A DNA stretch of 64,000 nt from CADEDV01 sp964437415 (GCA_964437415.1 CAYTGN010000020.1:1-64000); one strand, 5' to 3'. Counted from the first letter of the stretch, positions 1-10,074 are shown. Translations and numbers: made by a program. Notes: a model not told the origin generated them from the sequence alone.

Positions 1-37
1 AAGCATCCTTTTGCGTAAATTCGTACACTATTCTTAT

Positions 38-2278
38 ATGGAGACCGTTGCGCAATTGCCCAAATACAACCTCAATGAAGAACAGGAGAAGAAACTCATC
101 CTGAGGGAGTACCGTTCCCTGCTACGGGCACTGAAAATCAAACTCAAACCCGGCGACAAAGACCTTATCCGCATTGCTTTTGAAATGTCGGCGGAGGCGC
201 ACAAAACCATGCGGCGTAAGAGCGGCGAGCCTTATATCCTTCATCCGCTGGCTGTGGCCAAAATCTGCGTGGAAGAAATTGGCCTCGGTGTCCGTTCCTC
301 TATTTGTGCATTACTGCACGATACTGTGGAAGACACCGACATCACCCTCGAAGATGTGGAAAGAGAATTTGGCCAGGAGATCACCCGTATTGTTGACGGG
401 CTCACCAAACTCGCCAATGTGATTGATGTGAATGCTTCACAACAAGCGGAGAATTTTAAAAAGATCTTACTTACCCTCACTGATGATCCCCGTGTCATTC
501 TTATCAAACTGGCCGATCGCCTCCACAACATGCGGACTTTGGACAGCATGAAACGGGACAAACAGTTGAAGATATCTTCCGAGACGGTTTATGTATATGC
601 CCCGCTGGCCCACCGCATGGGTTTATACAATATCAAAACAGAGATGGAAGACCTGGCCATGAAATACATGGAGCCGGAGATCTATAAAGATATTGCCAAA
701 AAACTGTCGGAGACAAAACGGGAAAGAACCAAATACATCAACGAATTCATCAAGCCGATCCGAGATAAGATCGGGAAAGCCAGGCTGAATGCTGAAATAT
801 TCGGAAGACCGAAAAGTATTCATTCCATATGGAGCAAGATGAAAAAGAAAGGAGTGGATTTTGAAGAAGTGTATGACCTCTTTGCCATTCGTGTGATTCT
901 TGACTCAGCTCCTGAAAAAGAAAAAGAGGATTGCTGGAAAGTGTATTCCATGATCACAGATGAATACACTCCTTCACCCGAAAGACTGAGGGACTGGCTG
1001 AGCAATCCCAAGAGCAACGGGTATGAAGCGCTGCACACCACGGTGATGGGGCCGCAAGGAAGATGGGTGGAAGTGCAGATACGAACCAAAAGAATGAATG
1101 AAATCGCTGAGAAAGGCCTTGCCGCCCACTGGAAATACAAAGAAGGCGCTGCTGATGAAAGCCGCTTTGATAAATGGTTTCAGCAAATCAGGGAGGTGAT
1201 CAGCAACCAGGAAACAGACAGTATTGATTTTCTCCAGGACTTTAAGACCAGCTTTCTTGCAGAAGAGATATATGTCTATACACCAAAAGGTGATGTGAAG
1301 ATGCTGCCGATAGGATCAACCGCTCTTGATTTTGCCTTTGCCATTCACAGCGCTATCGGTGTGAAAACGATTGGCGCCAAAGTCAATCACAAATTAGTTC
1401 CCATCAGTCACAAACTGCGTAGCGGGGACCAGGTGGAGATCATCACCAGCAACAAACAAAAACCATCGGAAGACTGGTTGAGTTTTCTCGTAACTTCCAA
1501 AGCCAAGAGCCGCACCAAGGATGCACTGAAAGATGAAAAGAAAAAAGTAGCGGATGAAGGAAAGTACACATTGCAGCGAAAACTGGAAGGAGTGGGAGCC
1601 GCATTAAATCAGCATAACATTGATGAACTGGTTCAATATTATAAACTGCCCTCGCATGTTGATCTTTTTTACCAGGTGGCAGTAAAGAATATTGACCTGA
1701 AAGACCTCAAAGAATTCAAAGTAGCTGGAGACAGAATAGATGCGCCGAAACCGGTGAAACTGGTGGAGCCAAAACCGGAGTATAACCCGCAGCAGGTAAA
1801 TAATAAAAAAGATACCGAACTTGTCATCTTTGGCGAAAGCAGCGACCGCATCGTTTATAATCTTGCCAATTGCTGCAAGCCCATTCCGGGTGATGACGTT
1901 TTTGGTTTTATAACGACGGGAAAAGGATTGACCATTCACCGTACCAACTGCCCAAATGCTGCCAAACTGCTTGCCAACTACAGTCACCGGGTGGTGAAAA
2001 CAAAATGGGCCAAAAATAAGGAGATATCATTTCTTACCGGTGTCAAGATCGTAGGTATGGATGATGTGGGTGTGGTGAACAAGATCACCAATCTCATATC
2101 CGGTGAATTAAAAATAAACATAGCAGCGCTGACCATTGAGGCCAACGAAGGATTATTCAGGGGTAATATCCGTTTGTTTGTACACGATAAAGAAGAACTG
2201 GACCGCCTGGTCAACAGCCTGAAAGCATTGCCGGGCATTGAATCAGTTGAAAGATATGATACAGAAGATATACCATGA
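38..2278 (+). CDS. Bifunctional (p)ppGpp synthetase/hydrolase, RelA/SpoT (Rsh) family
   Basis: Makes and degrades the alarmone (p)ppGpp in the cytoplasm. Of 746 residues, the N-terminal third is an HD hydrolase domain with an intact HDTVED motif near residue 95, followed by the synthetase domain with the NGYEALHTTV and VEVQIRT motifs. A TGS domain lies near 405-465, a Cys-rich patch (NCCKPIPGDD) near 610 and a C-terminal ACT domain from about 665. Both catalytic sites look complete, so a bifunctional long Rsh is the best call; length is normal for the family. I chose ATG at 38; an in-frame TTG at 11 would add nine residues (MRKFVHYSY) without similarity to the family start. It is followed 86 bp downstream by an unrelated secreted-protein gene, so it is probably its own unit or the end of one that begins outside the window. 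Confidence 0.95.
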   Translation: METVAQLPKYNLNEEQEKKLILREYRSLLRALKIKLKPGDKDLIRIAFEMSAEAHKTMRRKSGEPYILHPLAVAKICVEEIGLGVRSSICALLHDTVEDTDITLEDVEREFGQEITRIVDGLTKLANVIDVNASQQAENFKKILLTLTDDPRVILIKLADRLHNMRTLDSMKRDKQLKISSETVYVYAPLAHRMGLYNIKTEMEDLAMKYMEPEIYKDIAKKLSETKRERTKYINEFIKPIRDKIGKARLNAEIFGRPKSIHSIWSKMKKKGVDFEEVYDLFAIRVILDSAPEKEKEDCWKVYSMITDEYTPSPERLRDWLSNPKSNGYEALHTTVMGPQGRWVEVQIRTKRMNEIAEKGLAAHWKYKEGAADESRFDKWFQQIREVISNQETDSIDFLQDFKTSFLAEEIYVYTPKGDVKMLPIGSTALDFAFAIHSAIGVKTIGAKVNHKLVPISHKLRSGDQVEIITSNKQKPSEDWLSFLVTSKAKSRTKDALKDEKKKVADEGKYTLQRKLEGVGAALNQHNIDELVQYYKLPSHVDLFYQVAVKNIDLKDLKEFKVAGDRIDAPKPVKLVEPKPEYNPQQVNNKKDTELVIFGESSDRIVYNLANCCKPIPGDDVFGFITTGKGLTIHRTNCPNAAKLLANYSHRVVKTKWAKNKEISFLTGVKIVGMDDVGVVNKITNLISGELKINIAALTIEANEGLFRGNIRLFVHDKEELDRLVNSLKALPGIESVERYDTEDIP

Positions 2279-2364
2279 CCGTCATGATTTCCTGTATAGA
2301 AGCCCCGATTATTTTGCTTATCTTGTTGCATTGATTTATCATTTACAAAAAGACTGACCCTTTT

Positions 2365-5300
2365 ATGAAACCGAGTGTGATGAGATTTGCGGCACTGGCA
2401 GCAATTTTCCTGTTACTTCACCGGCCCCTTTTTGCACAAAGTTTTTCATTCAATTGTTCAAGAGATACAACCATTGCCGGATGTACAGCCGACCCCTGCT
2501 TCACCCTGCGCAGCCTAATTCCTGATTTGCACAGGTCCACAGATACCTATACGATCAACCCTATCGTTACCGGAAGCAATTCATGCTTTCCTGCTTATTC
2601 AAACCCCAGCATCCCTGGTAATCCAACCAATCTAACATCAGACGATACATATACAGCGCCGTTAAATATTGGTTTCCCTTTCCCATTTTACGGAACCTAC
2701 TATAACAATCTTGTGGTAAGCACCAACGGTGTTATTTCCTTTGATATTAGCCGTGCATTTTTATTTGCACACTGGAGCATTCTGAATGGCGGTTTCCCGC
2801 AAAATCTCCCAAGCACATTTTATGACAGGGCCATCATAATGGGCCCTTACCATGACCTTGACCCAACTGCGCCAACTTCACCAACACAGCGTATTCAATA
2901 TGTGACCGTTGGCACAGCGCCGCATCGTATGTGGGTATTGAGTTTTTTCAGTGTTCCTCTTTACAATTGCCCGGCGCTTATTCAGAATACACACCAGATC
3001 ATTTTGCATGAATCAACAGGCATCATTGAAGTGCTGATATTCAGTAAGCAGGTTTGTGCAGGATGGAACCAGGGCCGGGCCATGGTGGGAATACAGAACT
3101 TTAACCGTGACCAGGCAATGATGGCGCCGGGAAGAAGAGCGACTGATCCGCCATGGGGTAGTATCGGCATGAATGAAAGCTGGCGTTTTGTTCCCTCGGC
3201 GGGACCGTCTTTGTTCAAACGGGTTGAACTGTACGACTTGGGCGGCAACCTGCTTGCCACCGGTACTACCACAAGTTTGGGCAATGGCACATTGGAGGCA
3301 GAGTTTCCTAATATTTGTCCACCCCCCGGGGCAACCACCACTTATATTATCCGTTCTGTGTATGAGAAAAATGACGATGCTTCTGTTGAGATATTCGGTA
3401 CCGACACAGTAAGAGTGACCAAGGGCACTACTGATCTGAATGCTGGTTTTGCCACAACACCTACTACCTGTGGGGCATCCACCGGTACAATCACAGTAAA
3501 TGTTCCGGGCGGTGTAGGAGTTGCTCCATTCGAATATATTCTGGATGGCGGCACGCCGCAAAGTAGCAATGTTTTCAATAATCTGCCACAGGGCAATTAT
3601 GTGGTGCAGGTGAATGATGCAGGCAGTTGCAGCAGCACATTGAATGTGACCGTTGCACAAACAGGTTCGCTGTCAGCTAATATTACACCGGTAGCTACTG
3701 CCTGTCCCGGTGTGAACAATGGCAGCGCCACTATTACACCAACGAATGGAACAAGTCCGTATAATTTTACAGTAAATCCCGGCGGCCTGACACAATCAGG
3801 CGCTACGGCTAATTTTACCGGTTTGGCCGCAGGATCGTATAATGTCAGCATCACGGACAATGCCGGTTGCGCCACGGCCTCTCCGCTTCCGTTTGTGATT
3901 GCTGCAGGCGCCGGATTGAATTCCACGCAAACGGCTGTGCCGCCATCTTGCAATGGCGCCACGAATGGTTCTATAACTGTAAATACATTAAATGGTATTG
4001 CCCCATATATATTCACATTAAATCCCGGTGCTGTCACACAAGCATCAAATAATTTTACTAACCTCGCTGCAGGCAATTATACTATCAGCTATACTGATGT
4101 TGCAGGTTGTGTTTCTGCAACGATTCCTGTTACTGTTCCTGCGGGCCCTTCATTAACGACTACAGCCACCGCAACCAATGTATTGTGTAATGGCGGAGCA
4201 ACCGGCAGCATCACAGTGAATCAACCGGCAGCGGGCACAGCGCCATATGAGTATTCCCTTGACGGCGTCATTTGGCAAAGCAGTAATGTCTACAACGGAC
4301 TTTCTGCCAACACTTATACAGTATGGTTCAGGGAAAGCAACGGCTGCCAGGGTCAGCTTACACAAACTGTGAGTGAACCAACTGCTCTTACAGCCAATTT
4401 GACACAAACTGCAGTTGTTTGCAATGGTCAGAGTAATGGTGTCATCACGGTTAATGCTTCAGGCGGCGCTGGTCCTTACCAGTATTCCATTGACGGGGGA
4501 GCCAACTGGCAGCCTGGAAATACATTTAATGTAGCTGCCGGAAGCTACACGATAACAACAAGAGATAATAATCTTTGCACAACAACGGGAAACATTGTAG
4601 TTACTGAGCCGCCTGTGCTCACTGCTACCGCCGCCACAACCAATGCCACCTGCAATGGCGGACCGGATGGTACTATCACTGTCACGGCTACAGGAGGAAA
4701 CACAAACTATCAGTATTCACTCGATGGAACCAATTTCCAGGCAACGAATATTTTTAATGTGATAGCAGGAAACTATACAGTTTATGTTCGTGACAACCTC
4801 GGGTGCAGTTTTACTATCGCTAACATCGTGGTTGGATTAACCGATAACCTCACCTATAACATACCTGTAAGCCCAACCATTTGCGAAGGTAGTTCCACAC
4901 AATTGCAGGTTTTTTCCAATGCCATTCAATACGCCTGGTCACCTGCAACAGGTTTAAGCAATCCCAATATTGCCAACCCTGTGGCCAATCCTGCAGTGAC
5001 CACCACATATACTGTGACACTGACATTGGGAAATTGCAGTATCAATATTCCCTATACGGTGAATGTGAACCCGGCGCCAGTGCCGGATGCGGGGCCCGAT
5101 GGATTTATTTGTTATGGACAAAATTACCAGTTGCAGGGGTCGGGAGGAGTTCAATACAACTGGTCGCCTTCTAATTTCCTGAGCAGTTCCAGCGTATCAA
5201 ACCCGGTGGCAACACCAGACAATACTACCACTTACTCTTTATCGGTGATTGACGCCAACGGATGCCAGTCTTTGGTTACTGATAATGTTATCGTGGATGT

Positions 5301-5829
5301 GACACCTCCGATCACTGTGACCACTTTCCCTTCAGACACGATCGTTCATGAAGGTCACCAGTTCCAGATCAGGGCTGTTTCCATCGCTACCGATTATTCC
5401 TGGACCCCATCAGTTGGCCTGAATAACCCTTTTGTAGCTGACCCGGTTGTAACTGCCGGCAGTGCAGGAGATGTGATCATTTACCAGGTGACGGCTTCAA
5501 CAATAGCAGGCTGCCGCGGTGATGCAGCGGTGAGAGTGCAGGTGTATAAAGGGCCGGATATTTACATGCCCACTGCATTCACCCCCAATAATGATGGCAA
5601 GAATGACGTTTTCCGGCCATTCACCGTGGGGATAAAACAACTTAATTATTTCAGGGTGTTCAACAGGGCGGGGCAGGAACTCTTTTTCACCAAAAACCTC
5701 GGTGCCGGATGGAATGGCAAATTTGGCGCTGTGGAACAGCCATCGGGTGTTTATATCTGGATGGTGCAGGGAGTGACAGAGGATAACAAAGTGATTACAA
5801 AGAAAGGAACAGTTGCCATAATCAGGTAA
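2365..5829 (+). CDS. Large secreted SprB-repeat protein with gliding-motility-associated (T9SS) C-terminal domain
   Basis: Predicted cell-surface or secreted protein of 1154 residues. It begins with a Sec signal peptide (MKPSVMRFAALAAIF, cleavage likely after LFAQS). A beta-rich region at about 90-300 carries the NIGFPFPFYGTYYNNL and VSTNGVISFD signature seen in surface proteins of this phylum. Five or more SprB-type repeats follow at about 355-825, recognisable by recurring C-NG-x-(S/T)-G-xI-T-V and Y-(E/Q)-YS-(L/I)-DG motifs. Two or three Ig-like modules (YAWSPATGLSNP, YNWSPSNFL, YSWTPSVGLNNP) precede the final ~90 residues, which match the gliding-motility-associated C-terminal domain (YMPTAFTPNNDGKNDVF, then the GVYIWMVQG core). 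That domain directs export by T9SS. The function is probably adhesion or surface motility, but the substrate is unknown. No T9SS machinery gene lies nearby. Confidence 0.9.
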   Translation: MKPSVMRFAALAAIFLLLHRPLFAQSFSFNCSRDTTIAGCTADPCFTLRSLIPDLHRSTDTYTINPIVTGSNSCFPAYSNPSIPGNPTNLTSDDTYTAPLNIGFPFPFYGTYYNNLVVSTNGVISFDISRAFLFAHWSILNGGFPQNLPSTFYDRAIIMGPYHDLDPTAPTSPTQRIQYVTVGTAPHRMWVLSFFSVPLYNCPALIQNTHQIILHESTGIIEVLIFSKQVCAGWNQGRAMVGIQNFNRDQAMMAPGRRATDPPWGSIGMNESWRFVPSAGPSLFKRVELYDLGGNLLATGTTTSLGNGTLEAEFPNICPPPGATTTYIIRSVYEKNDDASVEIFGTDTVRVTKGTTDLNAGFATTPTTCGASTGTITVNVPGGVGVAPFEYILDGGTPQSSNVFNNLPQGNYVVQVNDAGSCSSTLNVTVAQTGSLSANITPVATACPGVNNGSATITPTNGTSPYNFTVNPGGLTQSGATANFTGLAAGSYNVSITDNAGCATASPLPFVIAAGAGLNSTQTAVPPSCNGATNGSITVNTLNGIAPYIFTLNPGAVTQASNNFTNLAAGNYTISYTDVAGCVSATIPVTVPAGPSLTTTATATNVLCNGGATGSITVNQPAAGTAPYEYSLDGVIWQSSNVYNGLSANTYTVWFRESNGCQGQLTQTVSEPTALTANLTQTAVVCNGQSNGVITVNASGGAGPYQYSIDGGANWQPGNTFNVAAGSYTITTRDNNLCTTTGNIVVTEPPVLTATAATTNATCNGGPDGTITVTATGGNTNYQYSLDGTNFQATNIFNVIAGNYTVYVRDNLGCSFTIANIVVGLTDNLTYNIPVSPTICEGSSTQLQVFSNAIQYAWSPATGLSNPNIANPVANPAVTTTYTVTLTLGNCSINIPYTVNVNPAPVPDAGPDGFICYGQNYQLQGSGGVQYNWSPSNFLSSSSVSNPVATPDNTTTYSLSVIDANGCQSLVTDNVIVDVTPPITVTTFPSDTIVHEGHQFQIRAVSIATDYSWTPSVGLNNPFVADPVVTAGSAGDVIIYQVTASTIAGCRGDAAVRVQVYKGPDIYMPTAFTPNNDGKNDVFRPFTVGIKQLNYFRVFNRAGQELFFTKNLGAGWNGKFGAVEQPSGVYIWMVQGVTEDNKVITKKGTVAIIR

Positions 5830-5889
5830 ACGTTGATAAAAGATATAAAATGCACCGGATTTAATGCGGCGGCTTCGTTGTTGAACCCG

Positions 5890-5897
5890 TATTTTTG
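5890..5897 (+). promoter_or_regulatory. Candidate -7 element of the purA promoter
   Basis: TATTTTTG matches the Bacteroidota -7 consensus TAnnTTTG and lies 36 bp before the purA ATG. No good TTG (-33) element is found at the usual 19-21 bp spacing, so support is partial. Confidence 0.4.
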
Positions 5898-5933
5898 CCC
5901 CCGTTTCGCATAGCAAACTAACCACAATCCGTT

Positions 5934-7199
5934 ATGGTAGATGTATTACTCGGCCTCCAGTGGGGCGATGAAGGGAAAGGAAAGATCGTTGACTTTTTTG
6001 CCAAAGATTATGATGTGATTGCCCGTTTCCAGGGCGGGCCCAATGCCGGGCACACATTGTATGTTGGTGACAAAAAGATCGTATTGCACCAGATTCCATC
6101 AGGTATCTTTCATACCAGTTCAATTAATCTTATTGGCAATGGTGTGGTACTCGACCCCGTGACACTGAAAAAGGAATGTGATACCGTAGCTTCTTTTGGC
6201 ATAGACCTGAAAAAAAATCTTTTTATTGCTGAAAGAACCCACCTTATCCTTCCCACCCACAGGGCTTTGGACAAAGCGGCTGAATTGTCAAAAGGCCAGC
6301 AAAAGATCGGCTCTACGCTGAAAGGTATTGGCCCCACTTATATGGACAAAACAGGAAGAAACGGATTGAGAGTGGGAGACCTGCTGGATAAAAGCTTCAC
6401 TACATCTTATATCAAACTTCGCCTGAAACACCAGAGACTCCTGGATAACTATGCTTTCAACGAAGACATTACTGCATGGGAGGAAGAATTTTTTGACGCT
6501 GTTGAATTTCTCAAGCAGTTAAATATTGTAAATGGTGAGTATTTCATTAACCAACATCTTCGCCAGGGGAAAAAGATACTGGCGGAAGGCGCCCAGGGAA
6601 GTATGCTGGATATTGACTTTGGCACTTTTCCGTTTGTAACTTCATCCAACACCATTTCGGCAGGTGTGTGCAGCGGGCTGGGTGTAGCGCCGCAAACGAT
6701 ACGGGATGTGATCGGCGTAACCAAAGCCTATTGCACCCGTGTGGGTGGCGGACCTTTCCCCACGGAACTGGATAATGAGACCGGCGAAGAACTGAGAAAG
6801 GTAGGAAATGAGTTTGGCGCTACAACAGGTCGCCCCCGTCGTTGCGGGTGGATTGACCTTGTTGCCCTGCGTTTTGCCTGCATGATCAACGGGGTGACAA
6901 AATTAGTAATGACAAAGGCAGATGTGCTGGATGCTTTTAAGGAACTGGAGGTTTGTACGGCCTATTCTGTAAACGGGCAGGAAACCACAGAAATACCGTT
7001 CCGGCTTGATAGAACACTTGTTACACCACGGTATAAGAAATTTCCCGGGTGGAACTGCGACACCAGTGCAGCAAAATCACCGGCTTCTTTGCCTGAAACT
7101 ATGAAGAATTATGTGGCATTTATCAACGAATACCTGGGGGTTCAGATTCATTATATTTCCAACGGACCGGGCAGGGATCAGTTGATTCGTGTGGGATAA
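5934..7199 (+). CDS. purA: Adenylosuccinate synthetase
   Basis: Catalyses GTP-dependent joining of IMP and aspartate to adenylosuccinate, the first committed step from IMP to AMP. The 421-residue length is normal. The N-terminal P-loop (WGDEGKGK, residues about 10-17) carries the catalytic Asp, followed by NAGHT at about 38-42. The IMP-binding region (GIGPTYMDKTGRNGLR), the EGAQGSMLDIDFGTFPF block, and the GRPRRCGWID segment are all present. The gene stands between a T9SS protein and a small acidic protein, with a candidate promoter directly upstream, so it is likely transcribed independently. Nothing suggests a damaged or atypical enzyme. Confidence 0.98.
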   Translation: MVDVLLGLQWGDEGKGKIVDFFAKDYDVIARFQGGPNAGHTLYVGDKKIVLHQIPSGIFHTSSINLIGNGVVLDPVTLKKECDTVASFGIDLKKNLFIAERTHLILPTHRALDKAAELSKGQQKIGSTLKGIGPTYMDKTGRNGLRVGDLLDKSFTTSYIKLRLKHQRLLDNYAFNEDITAWEEEFFDAVEFLKQLNIVNGEYFINQHLRQGKKILAEGAQGSMLDIDFGTFPFVTSSNTISAGVCSGLGVAPQTIRDVIGVTKAYCTRVGGGPFPTELDNETGEELRKVGNEFGATTGRPRRCGWIDLVALRFACMINGVTKLVMTKADVLDAFKELEVCTAYSVNGQETTEIPFRLDRTLVTPRYKKFPGWNCDTSAAKSPASLPETMKNYVAFINEYLGVQIHYISNGPGRDQLIRVG

Positions 7200-7290
7200 A
7201 TACGGATTTTCAGGGTAATAAAATTTCCTTTTAAAAAATTTGGCCAATTAAAAACTTCGCTGAAATTTTACAGCAACAACCCTATTGAGT

Positions 7291-7731
7291 ATGTCATCAA
7301 AATCTGATAAGGCAAAAGGCACCAACGGGAAAACCGATACTGCCTCCGGCAATCAACCGGCAGGCAAAGCATCTTCCAAACCCAAGAAGCAAATGGAGGA
7401 GGGTGATGACGATGATGACCTGGAAGATGATGAACCGGAAACAACGTCTGCTAAGAAACCTGCCAAAGCATCTTCATCTAAAAAAGCTAAGGAAGAAGAT
7501 GATGATGAAGATGTGGAAGATGAAGTGGATGAATGGGAAAAACCGGAAGAGGAAGAAGAATGGGATCCTGATTTTGAAGAATTTGACCTGCCCAAATCAA
7601 AAGGAAAAAAGAGCGGCCCGGCAGGGAAGAAAGGAGCAGAAGACAACGATGATTTCAAATTTGAAGATGACGAGTTCAAAGATCTTTTCGGGGATAAGGA
7701 CTATGATGATGACGAAGAGGATGATTACTAA
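7291..7731 (+). CDS. Highly acidic, low-complexity protein of unknown function
   Basis: 146 residues, not assigned to a family. The N-terminal ~25 residues are Lys/Ser/Thr/Gly-rich. Alternating acidic blocks (EEGDDDDDLEDDE, DDEDVEDEVDEWEKPEEEEE) and Lys-rich patches (KKPAKASSSKKAK, PKSKGKKSG) follow, ending in a tail of Asp, Glu and Tyr. No signal peptide or membrane segment is present and most of the chain should be disordered. The start is ATG at 7291, preferred over an in-frame TTG at 7285. Third-position use fits a real gene: the reading frame stays open through a biased sequence and stops 2 bp before the next gene. Its resemblance to the acidic delta factor of RNA polymerase is compositional only. 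Close spacing to pabB suggests co-transcription. Confidence 0.7.
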   Translation: MSSKSDKAKGTNGKTDTASGNQPAGKASSKPKKQMEEGDDDDDLEDDEPETTSAKKPAKASSSKKAKEEDDDEDVEDEVDEWEKPEEEEEWDPDFEEFDLPKSKGKKSGPAGKKGAEDNDDFKFEDDEFKDLFGDKDYDDDEEDDY

Positions 7732-7733
7732 AA

Positions 7734-9056
7734 GTGTTTCCCGCTGATACAATATTGAATAACATCGCTGGCACTCACTGCAAATTTGCTGTAAGTGATT
7801 TTGATAAAATGAAAAAGATGGTGCTGAACTGGACAAAACAGTTCGGCACTTTTTGTTTTCTGGATAATCATTTGTACCAGACCCGACTCCACAGCATGGA
7901 ATGCCTGTTGGGGGTGGGAGTGAAACGTTTCATAACAGCCGATGCAGGGAATGCTCTGGAAAAATTGCAATATTTCAGAGATGAAAAACAGGGATGGTTG
8001 TTTGGACACCTTGGCTACGACCTGAAAAATGAGATGGAGCACCTTTCATCTTCCCACCAGGACCCAATTGGATTCCCCGACCTCTTTTTCTTTGAACCCG
8101 AAGTGGTCATCCGGCTTTCAGCAACAGAAATGATCATTGAAGCGGTAGATCCGCAGGCAGTGATGGACGCTATTCAGCAAACGGGGATCAATGATCAGGC
8201 TCAGGCAACAGAACAACTGCATATTCATCAGCGGATGAACAGGAATGAATACATAGCTGTGATCGAAAAACTGAAACAGCACATTTTACGGGGCGATTGT
8301 TATGAAATAAACTATTGCCAGGAGTTTTTTGCCGTGCATGCAGCGATTGATCCGCTGACGATATATGAAAAATTAAGTGCTGTTTCTCCTAATCCTTTTT
8401 CGGCATTGTACAGGAAGGACGATAAATGGCTGATCTGTGCCAGCCCGGAAAGGTTTTTGAATAAGCAGGGCGACACGATCATTTCACAACCCATCAAAGG
8501 AACAGCGAAACGTATTTTGCATAATACAGAACAGGATGAGCAAAACCGTGAGGCGCTTTCCCGCAGCGCCAAAGATCGTTCGGAGAATGTGATGGTGGTG
8601 GACCTGGTGCGAAACGATCTTGCAAAGATCTGCGAAGAAGGATCGGTGAAGGTGGACGAATTGTATGGCATTTATTCTTTTCCGCAAGTGCACCAGATGA
8701 TTTCTACGGTAAGTGGCAAACTGGACGAGAAAAATTCCTTTGCCGATATTATAAGAGCCACATTCCCCATGGGGTCTATGACCGGTGCCCCAAAAAAGCG
8801 GGTAATGGAACTGATAGAACAATACGAGAAAACAAAGCGAGGAATATTCTCCGGAGCAGTTGGGTATATCTCGCCTGGAAATGATTTTGATTTTAATGTG
8901 GTGATAAGAAGTATCATGTATAATGCAAGCAGTCAATATCTTTCTTTCCTGGCTGGGTCAGGTATTACATTTTACAGTGATGCAGCTAACGAGTGGGAAG
9001 AGTGTTTGCTGAAAGCGGAAGCAATCCGTCAGGTGTTAGGCGCAGAGATCAGTTAG
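7734..9056 (+). CDS. pabB: Aminodeoxychorismate synthase component I (chorismate-binding)
   Basis: Converts chorismate plus ammonia to 4-amino-4-deoxychorismate for folate synthesis. The C-terminal chorismate-binding domain is complete: RGDCYEINYCQEF, ASPERFL, PIKGTAKR (about 250-257), ENVMVVDLVRNDL, FPMGSMTGAPK and GIFSGAVGYISP. The Lys of PIKGT is the nucleophile typical of PabB and replaces the Ala of anthranilate and isochorismate synthases, which favours PabB over TrpE. The N-terminal domain is short, as in other Bacteroidota PabB proteins. The start is uncertain: GTG at 7734 gives 440 residues and retains the CKFAVSDFD segment; ATG at 7809 is a shorter alternative. No glutaminase (pabA) or lyase (pabC) gene is next to it. 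The 3' end overlaps the convergent transglycosylase gene by 8 bp. Confidence 0.9.
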   Translation: MFPADTILNNIAGTHCKFAVSDFDKMKKMVLNWTKQFGTFCFLDNHLYQTRLHSMECLLGVGVKRFITADAGNALEKLQYFRDEKQGWLFGHLGYDLKNEMEHLSSSHQDPIGFPDLFFFEPEVVIRLSATEMIIEAVDPQAVMDAIQQTGINDQAQATEQLHIHQRMNRNEYIAVIEKLKQHILRGDCYEINYCQEFFAVHAAIDPLTIYEKLSAVSPNPFSALYRKDDKWLICASPERFLNKQGDTIISQPIKGTAKRILHNTEQDEQNREALSRSAKDRSENVMVVDLVRNDLAKICEEGSVKVDELYGIYSFPQVHQMISTVSGKLDEKNSFADIIRATFPMGSMTGAPKKRVMELIEQYEKTKRGIFSGAVGYISPGNDFDFNVVIRSIMYNASSQYLSFLAGSGITFYSDAANEWEECLLKAEAIRQVLGAEIS

Positions 9057-10074
9057 CCGCTTGTTGCAGCAACCATTGCATTGACTCACCCAATATTTCT
9101 TTCTTTTTTGCAACAAAAAGCTCCATCCTTGCCGGGGGCAGCCGCAATTCATAACTTCCCTGTGTGCCGGTGACAGCATCAAATCCCGGGTTATAACGGT
9201 TGAAATCAGCAACAGGCATTTCTATTTGGCGGCAGATCACCGCCGCAACATAGCGACCGGTTATCTGCAGGATAGAAGCGCTGTCCGCTTCTTCTTTTGC
9301 CAGGTTATTGTTACCGGGTAGGAGATTGCCTGCTTCATCTTTTGTGAGAGTGGTGACACCACCTTCACCTTCCATGATATAATGCGTTGCAATAAATTTC
9401 TTTACATGGTTCTTTGATTCATTGGGCAAATGGTGTTGCAGTTTCCAGAAGTCACGGCTGCCAGTGTTGCGGATAGCTTTGTTCACATTGCCGGGTCCGC
9501 CGTTGTATGCTGCGATCACCAGCAACCAGTCTTCATATTGCTTGTAAAGATCTCTGAGCAGTTTGGCGGCTACATGTGTGCTTTTGTGATAGTCAGTTCT
9601 TTCATCGGTCAGGTTGTTTACTTTCAACCCGTATTGTCTTGCTGTTGCCGGCATCAGTTGCCAGGGGCCCAATGCACCCGCCCAAGACAAGGTAAGCGGC
9701 CGGAGACCCGATTCAATGACAGCAAGGTATTTTAATTCTTTGGGCAAACCATATTGTGTGAGCACTCCGTCAATCATGTCGAAATAAGGTTTTCCCCAAC
9801 CTTTCATTTGCTGCAGGCCTTTCGCATATTTCTTCAGGTAGTCCTGAACAAAAGTCACAGCCAGAGGGTTGAGTTGTTCTGCCGTGATGCCATTGGTTAA
9901 TTTATTGGTCACAAAAAGATTCCTGAACCCTTTTTTCAGATCATTGCCGGGAATTGAATCAAAAAACAAAATATTACAGGAAGCCGGGAAAGAATGCTTC
10001 ATCCTTTCAGCCTTTATTGTTGTTTGAAAGCAAAACAATATAGCAGCAAATAATATTTTCAGTGATAAAGACAA
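9049..10074 (-). CDS. Lytic murein transglycosylase (SLT domain, MltD-like)
   Basis: Periplasmic enzyme cleaving the MurNAc-GlcNAc bond of peptidoglycan. An N-terminal hydrophobic stretch (LKILFAAILFCFQTTIKAE) reads as a signal peptide. The SLT domain lies at about 105-230: the catalytic Glu is E121 in AVIESGL, followed by GALGPWQLMPATARQYGL and AAYNGGPGNV, all family hallmarks. No LysM repeats are visible in the C-terminal 100 residues, unlike classical MltD. Keeping the signal peptide requires a TTG start at 10074, because the first ATG (residue 25) would remove it. The gene lies 22 bp downstream of gatA on the same strand and is probably co-transcribed with it; its end overlaps pabB convergently. 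Confidence 0.88.
   Translation of the reverse strand: MSLSLKILFAAILFCFQTTIKAERMKHSFPASCNILFFDSIPGNDLKKGFRNLFVTNKLTNGITAEQLNPLAVTFVQDYLKKYAKGLQQMKGWGKPYFDMIDGVLTQYGLPKELKYLAVIESGLRPLTLSWAGALGPWQLMPATARQYGLKVNNLTDERTDYHKSTHVAAKLLRDLYKQYEDWLLVIAAYNGGPGNVNKAIRNTGSRDFWKLQHHLPNESKNHVKKFIATHYIMEGEGGVTTLTKDEAGNLLPGNNNLAKEEADSASILQITGRYVAAVICRQIEMPVADFNRYNPGFDAVTGTQGSYELRLPPARMELFVAKKKEILGESMQWLLQQAAN

Noticed and set aside
3013..3660. Long minus-strand open frame of 215 codons inside the T9SS protein gene
   Set aside because: It is a shadow of the repetitive, GC-biased + strand gene; the product is Cys/His-rich without any domain logic.
2365..5829. Repetitive DNA that might be a tandem-repeat locus or CRISPR-like array
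   Set aside because: The periodicity follows protein SprB repeats of about 75-85 codons with diverged DNA; there are no short identical repeats with unique spacers.
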